This document shows positions 26,569-35,109 of a DNA stretch of 47,444 nucleotides, piece after piece. The first letter of the stretch is position 1. Each line of letters begins with the position of its first letter. Origin of the DNA: Peptococcaceae bacterium (lineage in GTDB: Bacteria; Bacillota; Peptococcia; Peptococcales; Peptococcaceae); assembly GCA_900759105.1 (NCBI GenBank), contig CAAETY010000084.1, positions 1 to 47,444 of the forward strand. Direction: 5' to 3'. Position numbers and translations under genes: made by a program. The notes beneath the pieces were generated by a model that saw nothing but the letters and a program-made list of their open reading frames with translations, made no database searches and was not told the origin of the DNA.

Positions 26569-28089
26569 TCAGTCCTCCTCTTTTACATACGAAACGATCG
26601 CATCATACAATCCTTTGATGGTGTATTCTTTTGCTTCAATATCAGGTGTGCATCCAAATTCTTTAAGGGTTTGGGTGGTAATTGGTCCAATGGAAGCTAA
26701 AAGTACACCGTCTAACAATGAGCGGTCTTCCACAATTTCCATAAAGTTCTTCACGGTGGAAGAACTGGTAAACGTAATGATATGCATGGATTTGTCTTTG
26801 ATTTTTTCAATGATTTCTTCGTTGAAACGGTCGACTTTTTTTGTTTTGTAAGCGATAACTTCGTCTACTTCCATGCCCATTTCTTTTAATACGTCAACAA
26901 GAACAGTACGCGCCAAATCGGAGCGCGGTAACAAAATGCGTTCTCCTGCGTTTAAGAGTGGCTTTAAGCATTCAATTACACTTTCAGCAACAAATTTTTC
27001 TGGCATTGCTTCAACAACAAGGCCCTTATTTTCAAGCGCTTCTTTTGTTTTTGGCCCAATTGCACAGATTTTTGCATTGCCAAGGCTTCTGATATCCTGC
27101 TTGTTTTTTGTCATTGCATTGAAGAATCCGTGTACACCGTTTACGCTGGTAAAAATAATCCAATCGTAATTACCGGCTGCCTTTACTGCTTCGCTGAGTT
27201 CGGGGGTATCTTCTTGAGAATCAATCATGATGGTTGGTGCTTCCCAAGCTTCTCCACCGGCTGCTTCAATCATTTCAGAGAATGCACTTGCTTGTTCTCT
27301 TGCACGTGTTACTAAAATACGTTGGCCAAATAAAGGCTTATCTTCAAACCAACTTAAGGTATCACGCATAGTTACAACATCACCGACAATGATGATTGCA
27401 GGGGATGTTAATCCAGCTTTCTTGACATCGTCAACGATGGTTGCGAGTGTACCAACAACAACCTGCTGTTCCGGACGTGTACCCCAACGAATGAGCGCAA
27501 TTGGTGTATTGGCAGATTTGCCGTTAGTGGTCAATTGTTGAACGATTTGTTCTAAGTGTCCGACGCCCATAAGGAAAATCAGTGTGCCGGGATCTTTTGC
27601 TAATCTGTCCCAATTGATTTGGCTTGTGGCTTTTAACGGATCTTCATGACCGGTAATAACAGTAAAAGTTGAGGTTAAGTGACGATGGGTAACAGGAATA
27701 CCGGCATAAGATGGAACAGCGATGGCTGAGGTAATACCCGGAACAACTTCAAAAGGAACAGCGTTTTCACGCAAGGTTTCCCCTTCTTCCCCGCCGCGAC
27801 CAAAAACATAAGGGTCGCCACCCTTCAAACGGGTAACCACTTGATTCTTTAAAGCTTCATCAACTAAAACTTGATTAATTTCTTCTTGTTTAAGTGTATG
27901 ATGGTCTGGTGTTTTACCGACATAAATAAATTTAGCATCAGGTTTTGCATAAGATAACAAACGTGGGTTAGCTAAACGGTCATACACAATCACGTCTGCT
28001 TTTTTTATGCATTCAAGGCCCTTTACAGTAATTAAGCCAATGTCGCCAGGGCCGGCGCCAACTAAGTAAACATATCCGTTGTTCTTCAT
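26569..28089 (-). CDS. cobA-hemD: Fused uroporphyrinogen-III C-methyltransferase / uroporphyrinogen-III synthase
   Basis: A 506-residue bifunctional protein. Residues 1 to about 250 are SUMT (CobA): VYLVGAGPGDIGLITVKG, VIVYDRLANPRLL, RLKGGDPYVFGRGGEE and the PGITSAIAVPSYAGIPVTHR segment. Residues from about 255 to 500 are HemD, starting at FGQRILVTRAREQASAF and containing WIIFTSVNGVHGFF and ITFTSSSTVKNF. One chain closes the tetrapyrrole ring and methylates it to precorrin-2, the branch point to sirohaem and cobalamin. This fusion is common in Firmicutes. The RBS TGAGGA precedes the ATG. Confidence 0.96.
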   Translation of the reverse strand: MKNNGYVYLVGAGPGDIGLITVKGLECIKKADVIVYDRLANPRLLSYAKPDAKFIYVGKTPDHHTLKQEEINQVLVDEALKNQVVTRLKGGDPYVFGRGGEEGETLRENAVPFEVVPGITSAIAVPSYAGIPVTHRHLTSTFTVITGHEDPLKATSQINWDRLAKDPGTLIFLMGVGHLEQIVQQLTTNGKSANTPIALIRWGTRPEQQVVVGTLATIVDDVKKAGLTSPAIIIVGDVVTMRDTLSWFEDKPLFGQRILVTRAREQASAFSEMIEAAGGEAWEAPTIMIDSQEDTPELSEAVKAAGNYDWIIFTSVNGVHGFFNAMTKNKQDIRSLGNAKICAIGPKTKEALENKGLVVEAMPEKFVAESVIECLKPLLNAGERILLPRSDLARTVLVDVLKEMGMEVDEVIAYKTKKVDRFNEEIIEKIKDKSMHIITFTSSSTVKNFMEIVEDRSLLDGVLLASIGPITTQTLKEFGCTPDIEAKEYTIKGLYDAIVSYVKEED

Positions 28090-28104
28090 GATTATATCCT
28101 CATA

Positions 28105-29034
28105 TTAATTGCGAATGGTGTCTAAAATATTTTTAGCACCTTTTTCTAAAAGCTTTTTAGCTAATTTATCGCCAATTTCAGCGTAGTTATTGACAGAATC
28201 GGTAATCGTTTCCTTGAGCATTACGGAGCCGTCAACCGCACCAACAAATCCATGAATGGAAATTTCATCCTCATTGATTTGCGCATATGCGCCCATTGGT
28301 ACTTGGCAACCACCATCAAGTGCACACATGAATTGACGTTCTGCAAATACGCACTTTGTGGTATTGTCGTCATTTACGAGTGCAAATTTTTCGTTTAAAT
28401 CTTCACGGTCACTTCTAGCTTCAATAACCAAAGCTCCTTGGCCTACCGCCGGAACAAAGAAGCTGTCATCAAGGTGTTGGGAAATTTCATCGTGGAAATC
28501 CAGACGTTCCAAGCCGGCTACAGCTAAAATGACGGCATCAAAATCTTCTTCGTGATATTTACGCAGGCGTGTATTAACGTTGCCGCGCAAATCTTTCACC
28601 TGCAAATCGGGGCGCATTGCCAATAATTGTGAACGGCGACGCAAGCTGCTAGTCCCGACAATGGCGCCTTCAGGAAGGTCCATAATACCACCCGGATGCT
28701 TAGTGAGTAATGCATCTCTGTGGTCGTAGCGCATTAAAAAGCAGCTTAAAGAGAGTCCATCCGGCAAGCTGGTTGGCATATCCTTTAAGCTATGTACCGC
28801 CATGTCCACTTCTCCGGAAAGCATCATCGCTTCCAATTCGTTAGTAAATAAACCCTTGTCACCGATTTTAGAGAGAGAAACGTCAAGAATCTTATCACCT
28901 TTTGTTTTCATGCTTACAATTTCAAAATCGTAATCAGTGAATACTTTTTTCAATTCTTTAATGGCATATTTTGTTTGCCACAATGCGAGTTGACTGTCAC
29001 GAGAGCCAACTTTAATTATTTTCTTTGTCGTCAT
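28105..29034 (-). CDS. hemC: Hydroxymethylbilane synthase (porphobilinogen deaminase)
   Basis: A 309-residue enzyme that polymerises four porphobilinogens into hydroxymethylbilane. Family motifs: VGSRDSQLALWQT at the start, AVHSLKDMP with catalytic D85, GTSSLRRRSQL and LRGNVNTRL. C243 in ALDGGCQVPMGAY anchors the dipyrromethane cofactor. The start codon lies 23 bp inside the 3' end of hemA, so expression is probably coupled to HemA. The ATG at 29034 gives the normal N-terminus. Confidence 0.97.
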   Translation of the reverse strand: MTTKKIIKVGSRDSQLALWQTKYAIKELKKVFTDYDFEIVSMKTKGDKILDVSLSKIGDKGLFTNELEAMMLSGEVDMAVHSLKDMPTSLPDGLSLSCFLMRYDHRDALLTKHPGGIMDLPEGAIVGTSSLRRRSQLLAMRPDLQVKDLRGNVNTRLRKYHEEDFDAVILAVAGLERLDFHDEISQHLDDSFFVPAVGQGALVIEARSDREDLNEKFALVNDDNTTKCVFAERQFMCALDGGCQVPMGAYAQINEDEISIHGFVGAVDGSVMLKETITDSVNNYAEIGDKLAKKLLEKGAKNILDTIRN

Positions 29035-30298
29035 CGTCTAATCCCCATAAATCATTGATTGCATTAATATAACAGTCAATTTTATCAGCACGTTTTCCTG
29101 CAAGTGATTTCATATTAATGATTGGTTGATGCAGCCATCTGTTGACAATGCTGTTAGCTAATTGTTCGATAATACGAATTTCCCGTTCGCTGGGATTGTC
29201 AATACGATGAATAGCACGTTCAATTTCTGACTCCTTGATTTTCGCAATTTGCGTTCTCATTTTTACAATGGTAGGTACCACCCACAAAGAGTCTAACCAA
29301 AAATAGAAATCTTCCAATTCTTCATTCACGATTGCCTGAGCTTTTGCGGTTTCTTGTTGACGCGCAACCAGATTTTCATCTGTTTTACGCGACATATCAT
29401 CAATGTCATAGAGCTTTACGTAAGAGAGTTCTGCAACATTTGGGTGAAAATCTCTTGGTACAGCAATGTCAATCATTAATAAAGGCTTTTCGCGATTGGA
29501 TTGTGCATTTTCCAGTACACATTTATCTATAATCGGTACCGGTGAAGCGGTACTACTGATAATCAAATCAGCATCCGGCAAATATTTATCAAGTTCAGTG
29601 AAATTGACAGCACGGCCGCCAATTTCACCGGCAAGCCATTCGGCACGTTCAAAGGTGCGATTTGCAACCATAATGCTTTGAGCACCGTTGGAAATGAGAT
29701 AACGAGATGTCAGCTCACTGGTTTCGCCTGCACCTAAAACGAGAATGGTTTTATCGGTTAATCCGCCATAGTAGTCTTTTGCGATTTCAACCGCCGCTAT
29801 ACTGATGCTTAACGTGTGCCGATCAATTTGAGTTTCGGTACGTACACGTTTACCAACTGTAAGGGCATTCATAAATAGTGTGTTCAAAATATTATCTGAA
29901 ATGCCATAATTTAGGGCGTATTCATACGCATCCTGCACTTGGCCTTGGATTTGGCTTTCGCCTAAAATCATTGAATCTAAACCGGCTGCAACACTAAATA
30001 AATGTTCAACGGCGTGTTTATTAAATTTGATATATAAATATGGTGCCAATTCTCTTGGGTGAATACCGCTATAATCGCAGATTAAATCTATCAGCGATTC
30101 TTGGGCAGAAAACGGTGAATCTGCATTAACGTAGTATTCTGTTCTATTGCAAGTCGAAAGAATAGTGCAGCCCGAAAAAGACTGCACCTGACGAATCTTT
30201 TTGCTTAATTTTTCAATTTGCGGTCTTGATAAGGATACTTTTTCGCGTACTTCTACCGGTGCGCTTTTGTGATTCAATCCTATGAGCAAGATAGCCAT
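29012..30298 (-). CDS. hemA: Glutamyl-tRNA reductase
   Basis: A 428-residue NADPH enzyme that reduces glutamyl-tRNA to glutamate-1-semialdehyde, the first step of the C5 pathway. Catalytic C50 is in STCNRTEYYV. GLDSMILGESQIQGQVQDAY is a family signature, and GAGETSELTSRYLI marks the NADPH domain. A helical dimerisation domain closes the protein (about 320-428). It overlaps sirC by 19 bp and hemC by 23 bp. Confidence 0.97.
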   Translation of the reverse strand: MAILLIGLNHKSAPVEVREKVSLSRPQIEKLSKKIRQVQSFSGCTILSTCNRTEYYVNADSPFSAQESLIDLICDYSGIHPRELAPYLYIKFNKHAVEHLFSVAAGLDSMILGESQIQGQVQDAYEYALNYGISDNILNTLFMNALTVGKRVRTETQIDRHTLSISIAAVEIAKDYYGGLTDKTILVLGAGETSELTSRYLISNGAQSIMVANRTFERAEWLAGEIGGRAVNFTELDKYLPDADLIISSTASPVPIIDKCVLENAQSNREKPLLMIDIAVPRDFHPNVAELSYVKLYDIDDMSRKTDENLVARQQETAKAQAIVNEELEDFYFWLDSLWVVPTIVKMRTQIAKIKESEIERAIHRIDNPSEREIRIIEQLANSIVNRWLHQPIINMKSLAGKRADKIDCYINAINDLWGLDDDDKENN

Positions 30299-30930
30299 TC
30301 TTTCACCTTCTCTAATAGTTGATTATACTCTAACGCTTCTTCGTTCATTAGAGAGTATATATTATTAATCGTAAGTTTACGTAGGTAATGTATTCGTATC
30401 TCAGAGTCATCATATACAGTAAACAGCCACTGACGAATATCTACATAGAGCTTAACGGCTAAATCAAATTTATCGTCTAGAACCGACTCCAAATATTCTT
30501 TAAGCGTTTTAGAAAAGCCCGGGCCTTGTCCGTAGGTTGATACAGACACTGCGTATTGAGGCTTTCTAATAGCAGCTTGTACAGAAAGACTTCCTTCAGA
30601 AGGTTCTGTGATAGAGTTAACTAATATTTGATTCGCATTACAATAATTTGTAATTTCGCGATTCAGCAATAAATTATCCGTTGCCGCAAACACAATAAAT
30701 GGACGCAAATCTGCTATATCCGATAAATGAAACGTCCGCTGTTTACAGTGACAATTTTCAACGGACGCAATAATATCGAAAATTTCGTCTAAAATCGAAG
30801 GTGCAATAACTGTAACTTGTGCTTTCAAGGCAAGCAAATCCTTAATTTTTCGCTTAGCTACTGTTCCGCCACCGACGACCAACACAGGTTTGTTCTCAAT
30901 ATTGAGCATTACAGAATAGTTAAAGCTCAT
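30280..30930 (-). CDS. sirC: Precorrin-2 dehydrogenase (sirohaem synthase N-terminal type)
   Basis: A 216-residue protein with the Rossmann motif VLVVGGGTVAKRKIKDLL (residues 16-33). VTVIAPS and the helical dimerisation region QYAVSVSTYGQGPGFSKTLKEY follow, as in the N-terminal part of CysG and in Met8/SirC/YlnF. It oxidises precorrin-2 to sirohydrochlorin using NAD; whether it also inserts iron, as Met8 does, cannot be told from sequence. It sits just upstream of hemA and directly (0-bp gap) after the polyprenyl synthase. Confidence 0.88.
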   Translation of the reverse strand: MSFNYSVMLNIENKPVLVVGGGTVAKRKIKDLLALKAQVTVIAPSILDEIFDIIASVENCHCKQRTFHLSDIADLRPFIVFAATDNLLLNREITNYCNANQILVNSITEPSEGSLSVQAAIRKPQYAVSVSTYGQGPGFSKTLKEYLESVLDDKFDLAVKLYVDIRQWLFTVYDDSEIRIHYLRKLTINNIYSLMNEEALEYNQLLEKVKEWLSCS

Positions 30931-31911
30931 TTAGATAGACCTTTCATATACATAATCAGCAGCGTCATACAATAATGCACGTGTGTCATTAGGCGCTAAT
31001 CTGTCCAAAATTTCTTTTGCAGCATCTATATGATACATAATATGGTCTTCACATTCTTTGACAATTTCGTCATTAAAGATAAATTGCATAATGAAATCCA
31101 AATCATCTTGCCCGTTAGGAAAATGTTTATCGATTTTTTCTAAAATCATTTCCTTTTCCGGAAAATCCTTTTGCAAGACAAGCAAAGTCGGTAAGGTGAT
31201 TAAGCCACTTGCTAAATCATGTCCGATTGGCTTGCCAATCTTTTTACTATTACTTGGAAGAATATCCATGAGGTCGTCTTTGATTTGGAATGCCATTCCC
31301 AAATGATGTCCGAATCTGTAGAAAGCATTTATTTCATCCGGCGTCGCATCGCTTAAGATTGCACCAGTTTGTGTACAGGTAGCAATCAAAATTGCTGTTT
31401 TTCTTTCGATACGATAGTTATAAGAGTCAAAGTCTTGCGTAATATCGAACATGGAAGCAAGTTGTGCCACTTCACCTTTAGACATTTCTACTGCTGTGCT
31501 TGAAAGAATTTTAAGCAACTTTTCTGCGTGGGACACTTCGTATACTCTTTTTAGGGCTTCAATAAGAATATAGTCTCCAACATGAACCGCTACGTCATTA
31601 TTATAGCGTGCGTTAATTGTTATTTGGCCACGACGCAAATCAGAGTTGTCATTTACATCATCATGGATTAAAGATGACATGTGAATGAGCTCCATAATAG
31701 CAGCAAATTTTATAATTTCGTCGCTTTTTACACCAAAATATTGTGCGGTTAAAATGACGAATATAGGACGTAGACGTTTTCCGCCGGCTCGAATGTTGGA
31801 TAAGGCACATTCTTTGATAAAAGGATCATCAAAATCTACAAGCTGTTCCAAACAGCTTTCAACATCCTTTAATATGTTTTTGATTCGTTGTTGTTGCATT
31901 AAATTCTTCAT
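30931..31911 (-). CDS. hepT: Long-chain polyprenyl diphosphate synthase, heptaprenyl-type catalytic subunit (HepT-like)
   Basis: A 326-residue trans-prenyltransferase. The first aspartate-rich motif is SLIHDDVNDNSDLRRG (D84, D85, D88); the second is FQIKDDLMDI near residue 211. The residues before the first motif (MELIHMSS) are small, typical of long-chain enzymes. It should make the isoprenoid tail of menaquinone; a menA gene lies at 44873-45778. The ORF follows the HepS-like gene with no gap, as expected for a two-component enzyme. A single-chain octaprenyl synthase is the alternative. Confidence 0.88.
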   Translation of the reverse strand: MKNLMQQQRIKNILKDVESCLEQLVDFDDPFIKECALSNIRAGGKRLRPIFVILTAQYFGVKSDEIIKFAAIMELIHMSSLIHDDVNDNSDLRRGQITINARYNNDVAVHVGDYILIEALKRVYEVSHAEKLLKILSSTAVEMSKGEVAQLASMFDITQDFDSYNYRIERKTAILIATCTQTGAILSDATPDEINAFYRFGHHLGMAFQIKDDLMDILPSNSKKIGKPIGHDLASGLITLPTLLVLQKDFPEKEMILEKIDKHFPNGQDDLDFIMQFIFNDEIVKECEDHIMYHIDAAKEILDRLAPNDTRALLYDAADYVYERSI

Positions 31912-32550
31912 TTATTCACCTATAAACGTCAAAAAGTCGCCGGAGGATGATATTGGTGCTTTTAACGCCACTTTTAAAGAATCTGGCAAATTCATCATAA
32001 TATGATGAGTCATTACTTTGTCATCACCATCTAAGAGAAATGCTTTTGTAAAAACATTTAAATCCCCATTTTGTTCTTGTGGCGCCAGATATTCAACAAG
32101 ATGTTCTAATAAAAGCGCTTTCTTCTCATAGATAGTTTTATTTTCTAAAGATTGCACGACCAAATCTTTATGAATTTGTTGTAATAAATCAAGCCATTCT
32201 TTGAGCAAGCCAGCTTCGTTATTATCTATAAGCTTTTCAGCAAAAGCCCCAGATAATAAGTCGCCATATAAAATGCTATTTTCAAGATGGTGTACTTCTT
32301 CATCGAAGCAATAGTCACTGGAATAGATATGTAATAATACGCTGACATATAATTCAGTCATTGCAAGGCTGATGTTCAATCGTTTATCCTCAGCGATATT
32401 TTTCCATAACTGATCTTTCAACGAAAAAAAGTACAGGAAATCAGGCGCTGTGAATTTAAACGGGACATCATCAACGAGATGGTGTTTGCCGATGGTAAAG
32501 TCTTTATTTAATGATGACATGAAAACCTGACAGTCTTTTTCTAAATTCAT
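31912..32550 (-). CDS. Probable divergent HepS-like subunit of heptaprenyl diphosphate synthase
   Basis: A 212-residue, mostly helical soluble protein that I do not recognise outright. Two features point to component I of heptaprenyl diphosphate synthase (HepS family): it directly precedes the catalytic-type HepT gene, and its middle reads LENSILYGDLLSGAFAEKL, resembling the HepS 'aGDyfs' helix after an acidic helix. HepS has no catalytic motif and sets chain length by forming a heterodimer with HepT; this protein likewise lacks any DDxxD. A good AAGGAGG RBS precedes the ATG, and it is the first gene of the hep-hem unit. The function is inferred. Confidence 0.55.
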   Translation of the reverse strand: MNLEKDCQVFMSSLNKDFTIGKHHLVDDVPFKFTAPDFLYFFSLKDQLWKNIAEDKRLNISLAMTELYVSVLLHIYSSDYCFDEEVHHLENSILYGDLLSGAFAEKLIDNNEAGLLKEWLDLLQQIHKDLVVQSLENKTIYEKKALLLEHLVEYLAPQEQNGDLNVFTKAFLLDGDDKVMTHHIMMNLPDSLKVALKAPISSSGDFLTFIGE

Positions 32551-32576
32551 CAGTGTCTACCTCCTTTTTTACAGAC

Positions 32577-32612
32577 CATGTATATTCTAGCATAACAGGT
32601 AAAAAAATAACA
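32577..32612 (-). promoter_or_regulatory. Candidate promoter of the hep-hem-miaB unit
   Basis: On the minus strand TAGAAT (complement of 32584-32589) is preceded by TGC, giving an extended -10 (TGnTAGAAT). The -35 region is weak (CTGTTA, 18 nt spacing). It sits about 30 nt upstream of the HepS-like gene, in the only non-coding gap before it. No terminator hairpin is visible between the aldolase stop and this promoter. Confidence 0.5.
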
Positions 32613-32626
32613 GAAACTAGCGGATT

Positions 32627-33220
32627 TTATTTCATATTTGCAATAAGATATTCTGTTTTGGCCAGGCGTTCAACAGACGTCAGCAAAAAATAAGTGTCCT
32701 CTAAACTTTTTCCGGCAACTACTAGGCCATGCTTTTCCATCATGCAAGCACAGATGCCCTCAGGCATAGCTGAACCAACGGATTCAGCAAGCTCCGGTGT
32801 TCCGGGTGCAAAGCAAGGAACAATTGGTACAGTGCCAAGAACAGCTTCTGGTTCTGTTAACACTGAGGTGTCCACTGTTTTACCGTCACGATATATGGCC
32901 GTTGCATATAATGGATGTGCATGAATGATACAACCAGCATTTGGATTTTCTTTATAAACGGCTAGATGTACTTTTAATTCAGAGGTTGGTTTTCTGTCCC
33001 CTGCAAGTTGGTTGCCGTCAATGTCAACAACGATTAAATCATCAATTGCTAGCAGCCCTTTGCAGACATGTGTTGGGGTAGCAAGAATTTTATCATTAAA
33101 GCGCATGCTTACGTTACCGTCGTAGGCACAAACGTATTGATGACGATACATTGCATGACATACTTCAACAAATGGCTCAAGATAATCCGTCATTTCAGGA
33201 AATTGCTTTTGAATACTCAT
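32627..33220 (-). CDS. Class II aldolase/adducin family protein (Ald2/DrdA-like candidate)
   Basis: A 197-residue zinc aldolase of the fuculose-phosphate aldolase fold. The phosphate site is YDGNVSMR (34-41), E81 in TSELKVHLAVYK is the catalytic acid/base, and H100, H102 (IIHAHP) and H164 (EKHGLVVAG) hold zinc. Because it directly follows mtnA (4-bp overlap) it most likely cleaves 5-methylthioribulose-1-phosphate or 5-deoxyribulose-1-phosphate to dihydroxyacetone phosphate plus an aldehyde, as in the DHAP shunt and DrdA pathways. Fuculose- or ribulose-phosphate aldolase, or MtnB-type dehydratase, remain alternatives. Confidence 0.8.
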   Translation of the reverse strand: MSIQKQFPEMTDYLEPFVEVCHAMYRHQYVCAYDGNVSMRFNDKILATPTHVCKGLLAIDDLIVVDIDGNQLAGDRKPTSELKVHLAVYKENPNAGCIIHAHPLYATAIYRDGKTVDTSVLTEPEAVLGTVPIVPCFAPGTPELAESVGSAMPEGICACMMEKHGLVVAGKSLEDTYFLLTSVERLAKTEYLIANMK

Positions 33221-34266
33221 ACTTCAAACATCTCCTTTGAAAACGGTGGCTTTAATATGCCTCTTTCAGTGATAAATCCGGTAACAAGGTCGTTTGGTGT
33301 GCAATCGAAGGCGGGATTCAATATAGTAGCTTTCTCAGTGACCATTGGTTGTGCATACCATAAAGCACGTACTTCTTCAGGATTTCTCATTTCGATTATA
33401 ATATCGTCTAGGCTGTTGGCATTAAAGTCAATGGTGGTGGATGGTGTGCAGACGTAAAATGGAACATTATGTCGTTTAGCCATTACCGCTAATGTGTAGG
33501 TACCAATTTTATTGGCAAAGTCCCCATTAATAGCCACGCGATCACAGCCAACAAAAACAGCATCAATTTTATGAGTAGAAAGCAGCCAGCCCATCATATT
33601 GTCAGTTATCAAGGTTGTTGGAATATCATTATAGGTAAGTTCAAAGGTGGTTAAACGTGCACCTTGAAGTACCGGACGCGTTTCGCAAGCAAACACTTCG
33701 ATATGCTTGTTTTCTTCTACGGCAGTGTATACCGGTGCTAAAGCTGTTCCATAGGTATTGCTGGTTGCAAGTAATCCGGCATTACAGTAGGTAATGACAT
33801 GGGTATTGTTTTCTAAAAGCATATTGCCGTAGTGTCCAATAGCTTTGCTAATTTGGATATCTTCTTGATGTAGTGCAACCGCTGTTTCTAAAAGGTTGTT
33901 TTTTGCCTCGTTAACAGTTTGTGCATTAGTTAACTGTGCAGTCATTCTATTTAAGCAGTTTTCTAGGTTAACTGCTGTTGGGCGAGCACTCATTAGATAA
34001 TGACTTATTTTATGAACAGTGGAAATAAATTCATCTGTTGAAGTAGCATCTGTTTGAAGAGCAGCCATCGCCAGCCCATAGGCGGCGGTAATTCCAATTA
34101 ATGGTGCGCCTCGCACTTCGAGTTTTTTGATTGCTTCCCATACTTCTTCTGACGTATGAAGGAATTTTTTTTCTAATTTATTTGGAAGCTTTGTTTGGTC
34201 AATGATTTCAATGCAATTGGTATCATTGTGATAAATAATCGGCGTAAGATTTTCACGTTTACACAT
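33217..34266 (-). CDS. mtnA: S-methyl-5-thioribose-1-phosphate isomerase (or 5-deoxyribose-1-phosphate isomerase)
   Basis: A 349-residue member of the MtnA/eIF2B-like sugar-phosphate isomerases. EVRGAPLIGITAAYGLAMAA is the family signature. C161 in ITYCNAGLLAT and D242 in VGCDRVAINGDFANKIGTY match the catalytic Cys and Asp of MtnA. It turns the aldose-1-phosphate released by a nucleoside phosphorylase into a ketose-1-phosphate. I start at ATG 34266, 4 nt after the punA stop with GGAG upstream; the longer TTG start at 34281 would lie in that RBS. MTR-1-P and 5-deoxyribose-1-P isomerases cannot be separated by sequence alone. Confidence 0.9.
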   Translation of the reverse strand: MCKRENLTPIIYHNDTNCIEIIDQTKLPNKLEKKFLHTSEEVWEAIKKLEVRGAPLIGITAAYGLAMAALQTDATSTDEFISTVHKISHYLMSARPTAVNLENCLNRMTAQLTNAQTVNEAKNNLLETAVALHQEDIQISKAIGHYGNMLLENNTHVITYCNAGLLATSNTYGTALAPVYTAVEENKHIEVFACETRPVLQGARLTTFELTYNDIPTTLITDNMMGWLLSTHKIDAVFVGCDRVAINGDFANKIGTYTLAVMAKRHNVPFYVCTPSTTIDFNANSLDDIIIEMRNPEEVRALWYAQPMVTEKATILNPAFDCTPNDLVTGFITERGILKPPFSKEMFEV

Positions 34267-34270
34267 GCTA

Positions 34271-35062
34271 TCAGTCTCCAATAGTGCGAATGAAACGAGT
34301 CAGTAAGGTTTTGAATTGAGGCTGCGCATTTTTGCCGGCTTCCAATACCTCTTCTTCTGTGAGCTTTTGATCAAGGACACCGGCTGCCATATTGCTAATT
34401 AGAGATAATCCGCAAACTTGCATATGAAGTTGGTTAGCAACAATTACTTCTGCAACAGTTGACATACCTACAGCATCGGCACCCAATACTCGAAATGCTC
34501 GAATTTCGGCTGGTGTTTCATAACTTGGACCTGTTACGCCAATATACACGCCTGTATGAATAGGAATATTATTATCAGCAGCAATTTGCTTCATGGTTGC
34601 AATATAGTCTTTGTTATATGCATAACTCATGTCAGGAAAACGTTCAAAGCCCTCTCTTTTCGGTCCAATTAACGGATTGGTTCCGGTTAGATTAATATGG
34701 TCATTGATTAACATAAATTCGCCAACATTAAAATCAAGATTAATGCCTCCGGAAGCGTTGGTAACAATCAAGGTTTCCACTCCAAGCTTGTGCAACATTA
34801 CAATAGGCATGGTAACATCTTCCATGGAATATCCTTCGTAAAAATGAAGACGCCCTTGCATTGCCACAACCGGTATGCCTTCTATAGTGCCGAATAAAAA
34901 TTTTCCAACGTGGCCAGGTGCAGTAGAAACTTTCATTCCTTCAATTTCTTGATATGAAATTTCCCCTGTAATATTCATAAATTCATGAATGCATTGATTT
35001 AAACCGGAACCTAATACAACCGCAATTTTGGCATAACCTTTCCAATCGTCGATACTTTGCAT
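34271..35062 (-). CDS. punA: Purine-nucleoside phosphorylase, trimeric PunA type
   Basis: About 263 residues, family 2 (trimeric) PNP. LGSGLNQ and STAPGHVGKF form the phosphate site. E186 (PAEIRAF) and N224 (LISNMAAGV) correspond to Glu201 and Asn243 of human PNP, which favour 6-oxopurine nucleosides; MTA phosphorylases have Asp at the second position. It therefore probably cleaves inosine, guanosine or a 5'-deoxy/5'-methylthio-inosine rather than MTA itself. The ATG at 35062 has AAGGAGGAGC 5 nt upstream; an in-frame start at 35092 lies inside the preceding hairpin. It opens the mtnA-aldolase trio. Confidence 0.93.
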   Translation of the reverse strand: MQSIDDWKGYAKIAVVLGSGLNQCIHEFMNITGEISYQEIEGMKVSTAPGHVGKFLFGTIEGIPVVAMQGRLHFYEGYSMEDVTMPIVMLHKLGVETLIVTNASGGINLDFNVGEFMLINDHINLTGTNPLIGPKREGFERFPDMSYAYNKDYIATMKQIAADNNIPIHTGVYIGVTGPSYETPAEIRAFRVLGADAVGMSTVAEVIVANQLHMQVCGLSLISNMAAGVLDQKLTEEEVLEAGKNAQPQFKTLLTRFIRTIGD

Positions 35063-35080
35063 ATACTGCTCCTCCTTACT

Positions 35081-35106
35081 AAAAAAGCGCACAATTTGTG
35101 CGCTTT
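35081..35106 (-). terminator. Hairpin with T-run between ftsX and punA
   Basis: AAAGCGCACAA (35084-35094) pairs with TTGTGCGCTTT (35096-35106), followed on the minus strand by a six-T run. It starts 4 nt past the ftsX stop. The T-run ends only a few bases before the punA RBS, leaving no room for a promoter between them, so it may act as a partial terminator or attenuator. Confidence 0.85.
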
Positions 35107-35109
35107 AGC

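Noticed and set aside
32551..32626. Expected terminator between the aldolase gene and the HepS-like gene
   Set aside because: I looked for an inverted repeat with a T-run on the minus strand and found none, so no terminator is called here.
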